A stretch of 64,000 bases of DNA from Alligator mississippiensis (taxonomy: Eukaryota; Chordata; Crocodylia; Alligatoridae). Within the stretch, counting starts at the first letter, position 1. The number at the start of each line of letters is the position of its first letter. The stretch is taken from the NCBI RefSeq assembly GCF_030867095.1, contig NC_081827.1, positions 27,342,001 through 27,406,000 on the forward strand, written 5' to 3'. The notes beneath the pieces are model-generated. The model was not told the DNA's origin and ran no database searches. It worked only from the letters and a program-made list of their open reading frames with translations. Below are positions 61,555 through 64,000 of this stretch, piece after piece. The position numbers and the translations under genes were made by a program.

Positions 61555-62045
61555 CAGGTAAAGTGACCAATTATCCTGAGTTTGAGTCTGTATCCCAGCG
61601 TCCCTTTGAAAAACTGGATTTTTGTCCCAAATTTGAAAGCTTGGTCCCATATTGGCCACTGCAAGTTTCTCAAACGTTCCTGTAGCAACCGAATGCAACA
61701 GCTATGCTGCCTGATTTGGGGCTCTGTGCCCACTTGGCAGCAGGATGGGGGTAGCCTGAGACAGTTCCTGAACTACATGCAGGATAGCAGTGTTAACACC
61801 TAAGCAAATCAGTTCTAGTTAACTGGCCCAGATATGGTGCCATGTAAATGCACCTATACTGCTTTCAGTTCAGCAGGTAGCCACAGCTGCCTTTGCAGCC
61901 CGAAGCCAGTGCAATTCTAGAGCTAACTACCCTACCTGCAGTACAAGACCCAGCAGGCCACAATAACCAGAACTGGACATGGTATAAACAGCTGCCAGCT
62001 CCTGAGGTCTGTGGAAGCCCTGTGACTGTCCTGGATTTTGCTGTC
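61555..62045. mobile_element. Possible hAT-like element (GACCAATTATCCTGAG end)
   Basis: GTGACCAATTATCCTGAGTT at the left and TGTCCTGGATTTTGCTGTCTG at the right resemble the ends of a sauropsid family that begins AGGGTGACCA and carries TGTCCCGATTTT blocks. The match is loose, and no target duplication could be set. Confidence 0.3.
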
Positions 62046-62049
62046 TGAC

Positions 62050-63310
62050 ATAAGGAGCACCTGGGATCCACTCTGTGCTCTAATGCATGCTTCATATAAA
62101 GGACTTGAATCCTCGCTGTGGCAGAGGATGGAACCCAGCCCCCCTGCCACCTCTGCCAAGTGAGTGCTGTAATCTTTACAGAATATCTGTATGGCCCAAT
62201 TAATATTTAATTATTCTGTCAGTATGTATTAGGTGAACTCTAAGAAATGCCTACCACATTGAGCCCCTCAGGGACCTGAGGTAGAAGAAAGACTATGGTC
62301 TGGACTGGTGCCGGACTTAAATGGGAGCCTACATTACTTTGTGGATCTGACCCCTAACAACTTCAAGTGCTTCGATGCTTAGGGAACAGATGAGCAAGGA
62401 TCCAAATTTTTGGACAGGTTGAAAGACACCTACCTCCTTAGGGAGGATCTAGCCTTAGGGACTTCACCCAAGTATTCAATAGCAGAGCCAGGGACCTGAG
62501 ACCTAGACCAGTGCCTTAACCTTTGAACTATCCTTCATTACCACCTTTGCCATTTTACAGAGAAGAAAGTGAATCAGAAAGAGGTTGTTGACTTCTCTAA
62601 TGGCACACAGCCAATTGTAGGGGCCCAGAGAGGAGCTCAAGTCTCTTGTGTGTCCACCTCATGACCTATACATTGGACCACACTGAATGCAGGAAATACA
62701 GTATTCATATGTGGGGAAAGAGGAGTGTCAGAAGGATCATGGAACTCAGTTCATGCAGTGCTTGCAACAGCAGAGGGGTAATATTGAAATCTGGCAAGAT
62801 ATTTCTTTTTTCTCACTACGGCTGATTTTGTGTACCTGACAACTCAAAATGTTAATAACCATTTCCAAAAGGACTATGAAGAAAGAACATGTTGTTTATT
62901 CACTGATTATATCTTGTCTATAGGGTCTAATACAGGGCATGAGATAATTAGCTCTTAATTAATATCAGTGAGCTTTTCTTTTACAAAATGTTCAGGGGGA
63001 AATGGATCGCATACTAGTTGTTGTTAAAGACGTGTTTCCTTTATTTGAGAAGAATTGATTTTTCTGGTTGTCCTAAATTTACATTATTCCAGCATGTAGC
63101 GGTGGAAACTTAAACTCATACCTCTAAGATTCCATGTATCATTCAGCAATGACTTAACATAGACTTTGGCATCAGTTAGATTGATCAGGGTGTCAGTTAG
63201 CATTGAGTATCTTACCAAAGCAATGATTTTGCTGCTGTTAAGTTCAAGGATGGGAGGAAAAACTGGAAGCAAGTTAGTGGATATGCATCGTCATTATTTA
63301 TATATCCTTA
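62050..63310. other. Non-coding, no feature recognised
   Basis: No gene, RNA or bounded repeat is supported. Confidence 0.45.
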
Positions 63311-63315
63311 TATAC

Positions 63316-63798
63316 CAGTGGTGCTCAACCTTTTGGCCCCGCAGGACAAATAAATAGTATGGAACCCATCCATGGGCCAAGATCAAGCCCCACACACCAG
63401 GATTGGACCTTGGGGGCTCAGTGCCACCCCTTCCCCTTCCCCTTCCCCTTCCCCTTCCCCCACACTGGGATTGGGCTCTACAGACCAGTTCTGCAACTGT
63501 GTACCAGGAATGGACCCTGGGGATCTGGCACTGCCTCCCTCCCACCCACACACCCTGAGACTAGGCCCTGGGGGTCTGAAAATATTCCTCCCAAGTCCCC
63601 AGAATTGGGACCTGGAACCTGGCACCGCCCCCACCCAGCATGCTGACACCCCCATAGGTCTGGACATTTGGCAGCAGGGGAACAATGCCACTGCTCCCCT
63701 GCCACCACATTTCTAGACCCATAGGGAGCCCTGCAGGCTGGATGACATGGCACTACAAGCCAGACCTATGATATAGACAAATGGTTGAAAACCTACTG
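63316..63798. mobile_element. hAT-like element, CAGTGGTGCTCAACC terminus
   Basis: The left end CAGTGGTGCTCAACCTTTTG and right end ATGGTTGAAAACCTACTG are inverted repeats. The first 80 bp parallel 6631-6720 (CAACCTTTT, GCAGGACA, ATCAAGC), so both belong to one family. A (CCCCTT)n tract sits inside. No matching octamers were found outside the ends. Confidence 0.65.
63427..63461. repeat. (CCCCTT)n tract
   Basis: Five hexamer units in the GC-rich interior of the hAT-like element, so probably arisen after insertion. Confidence 0.95.
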
Positions 63799-64000
63799 TG
63801 ACCCAGCTTCCTGGCCAAGACCAGTCAGATCTGTTTTGAGGGTTTCCAGCCACTCTATTTTACATGGGGCATCCTTGTCCCTATAGAATAGGAAACTTTT
63901 AGCAGGCAAACAACATACAAAACCTAAACCTCTTGTTTTTCTTCAGCCCTTGAGAGGGGCAACCCAGGCACTGTGCTCCTTTAGCACCACAGCCTACTTT

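Overview
The window is vertebrate genomic DNA. It holds one complete protein-coding gene, PIK3CG, on the + strand: the catalytic p110-gamma subunit of class IB phosphoinositide 3-kinase. The rest is almost all interspersed repeats. The encoded protein is close to mammalian p110-gamma throughout. The repeat load is typical of a sauropsid: CR1 LINEs with the (A)TCTATGA 3' tail, many short non-autonomous hAT elements with 8-bp target duplications, pogo/Tigger-like elements, and Penelope-like sequences. No Alu or L1 is seen. I judge a crocodilian most likely and a turtle possible. This is inference from repeat style, not from a database match.

Layout. Positions 1-11.4 kb are non-genic: an old retroviral pol fossil on the - strand (about 2.1-3.1 kb), GC-rich repeat blocks, and a Penelope-like element (8.33-10.39 kb) cut by a clean solo LTR (9061-10012). 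A CpG island at 11.4-12.2 kb with a good splice donor is the best candidate for the PIK3CG promoter and non-coding exon 1. The interval 12.2-25.1 kb would then be intron 1, filled with hAT, CR1 and Penelope-tail fragments. The coding sequence starts at 25155 in a large first coding exon. It continues through nine further exons (29474-29539, 29656-29881, 35613-35716, 38085-38231, 40273-40363, 45211-45341, 45777-45888, 46726-46883, 52453-52734). All introns are GT-AG and all phases agree, giving 1106 residues. The 3' UTR runs to a polyadenylation signal at 54600. From 55.2 kb to the end there is no gene: a hAT element, a nearly full-length-ORF CR1 (55.58-57.93 kb), a second CR1 inserted into a DNA element, and further repeats.

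The most unusual structures are in the repeats. Tail fragments of what look like Penelope-like elements carry sequences resembling the hammerhead ribozyme core (CTGATGA, hairpin, GAAA), and at three loci they are arranged as inverted (foldback) pairs. One of these, in PIK3CG intron 7, has been invaded by a terminal-inverted-repeat element, which was itself invaded by a Tigger-like element. The solo LTR sits inside Penelope reverse-transcriptase sequence with a perfect 5-bp duplication, giving a clear insertion order.
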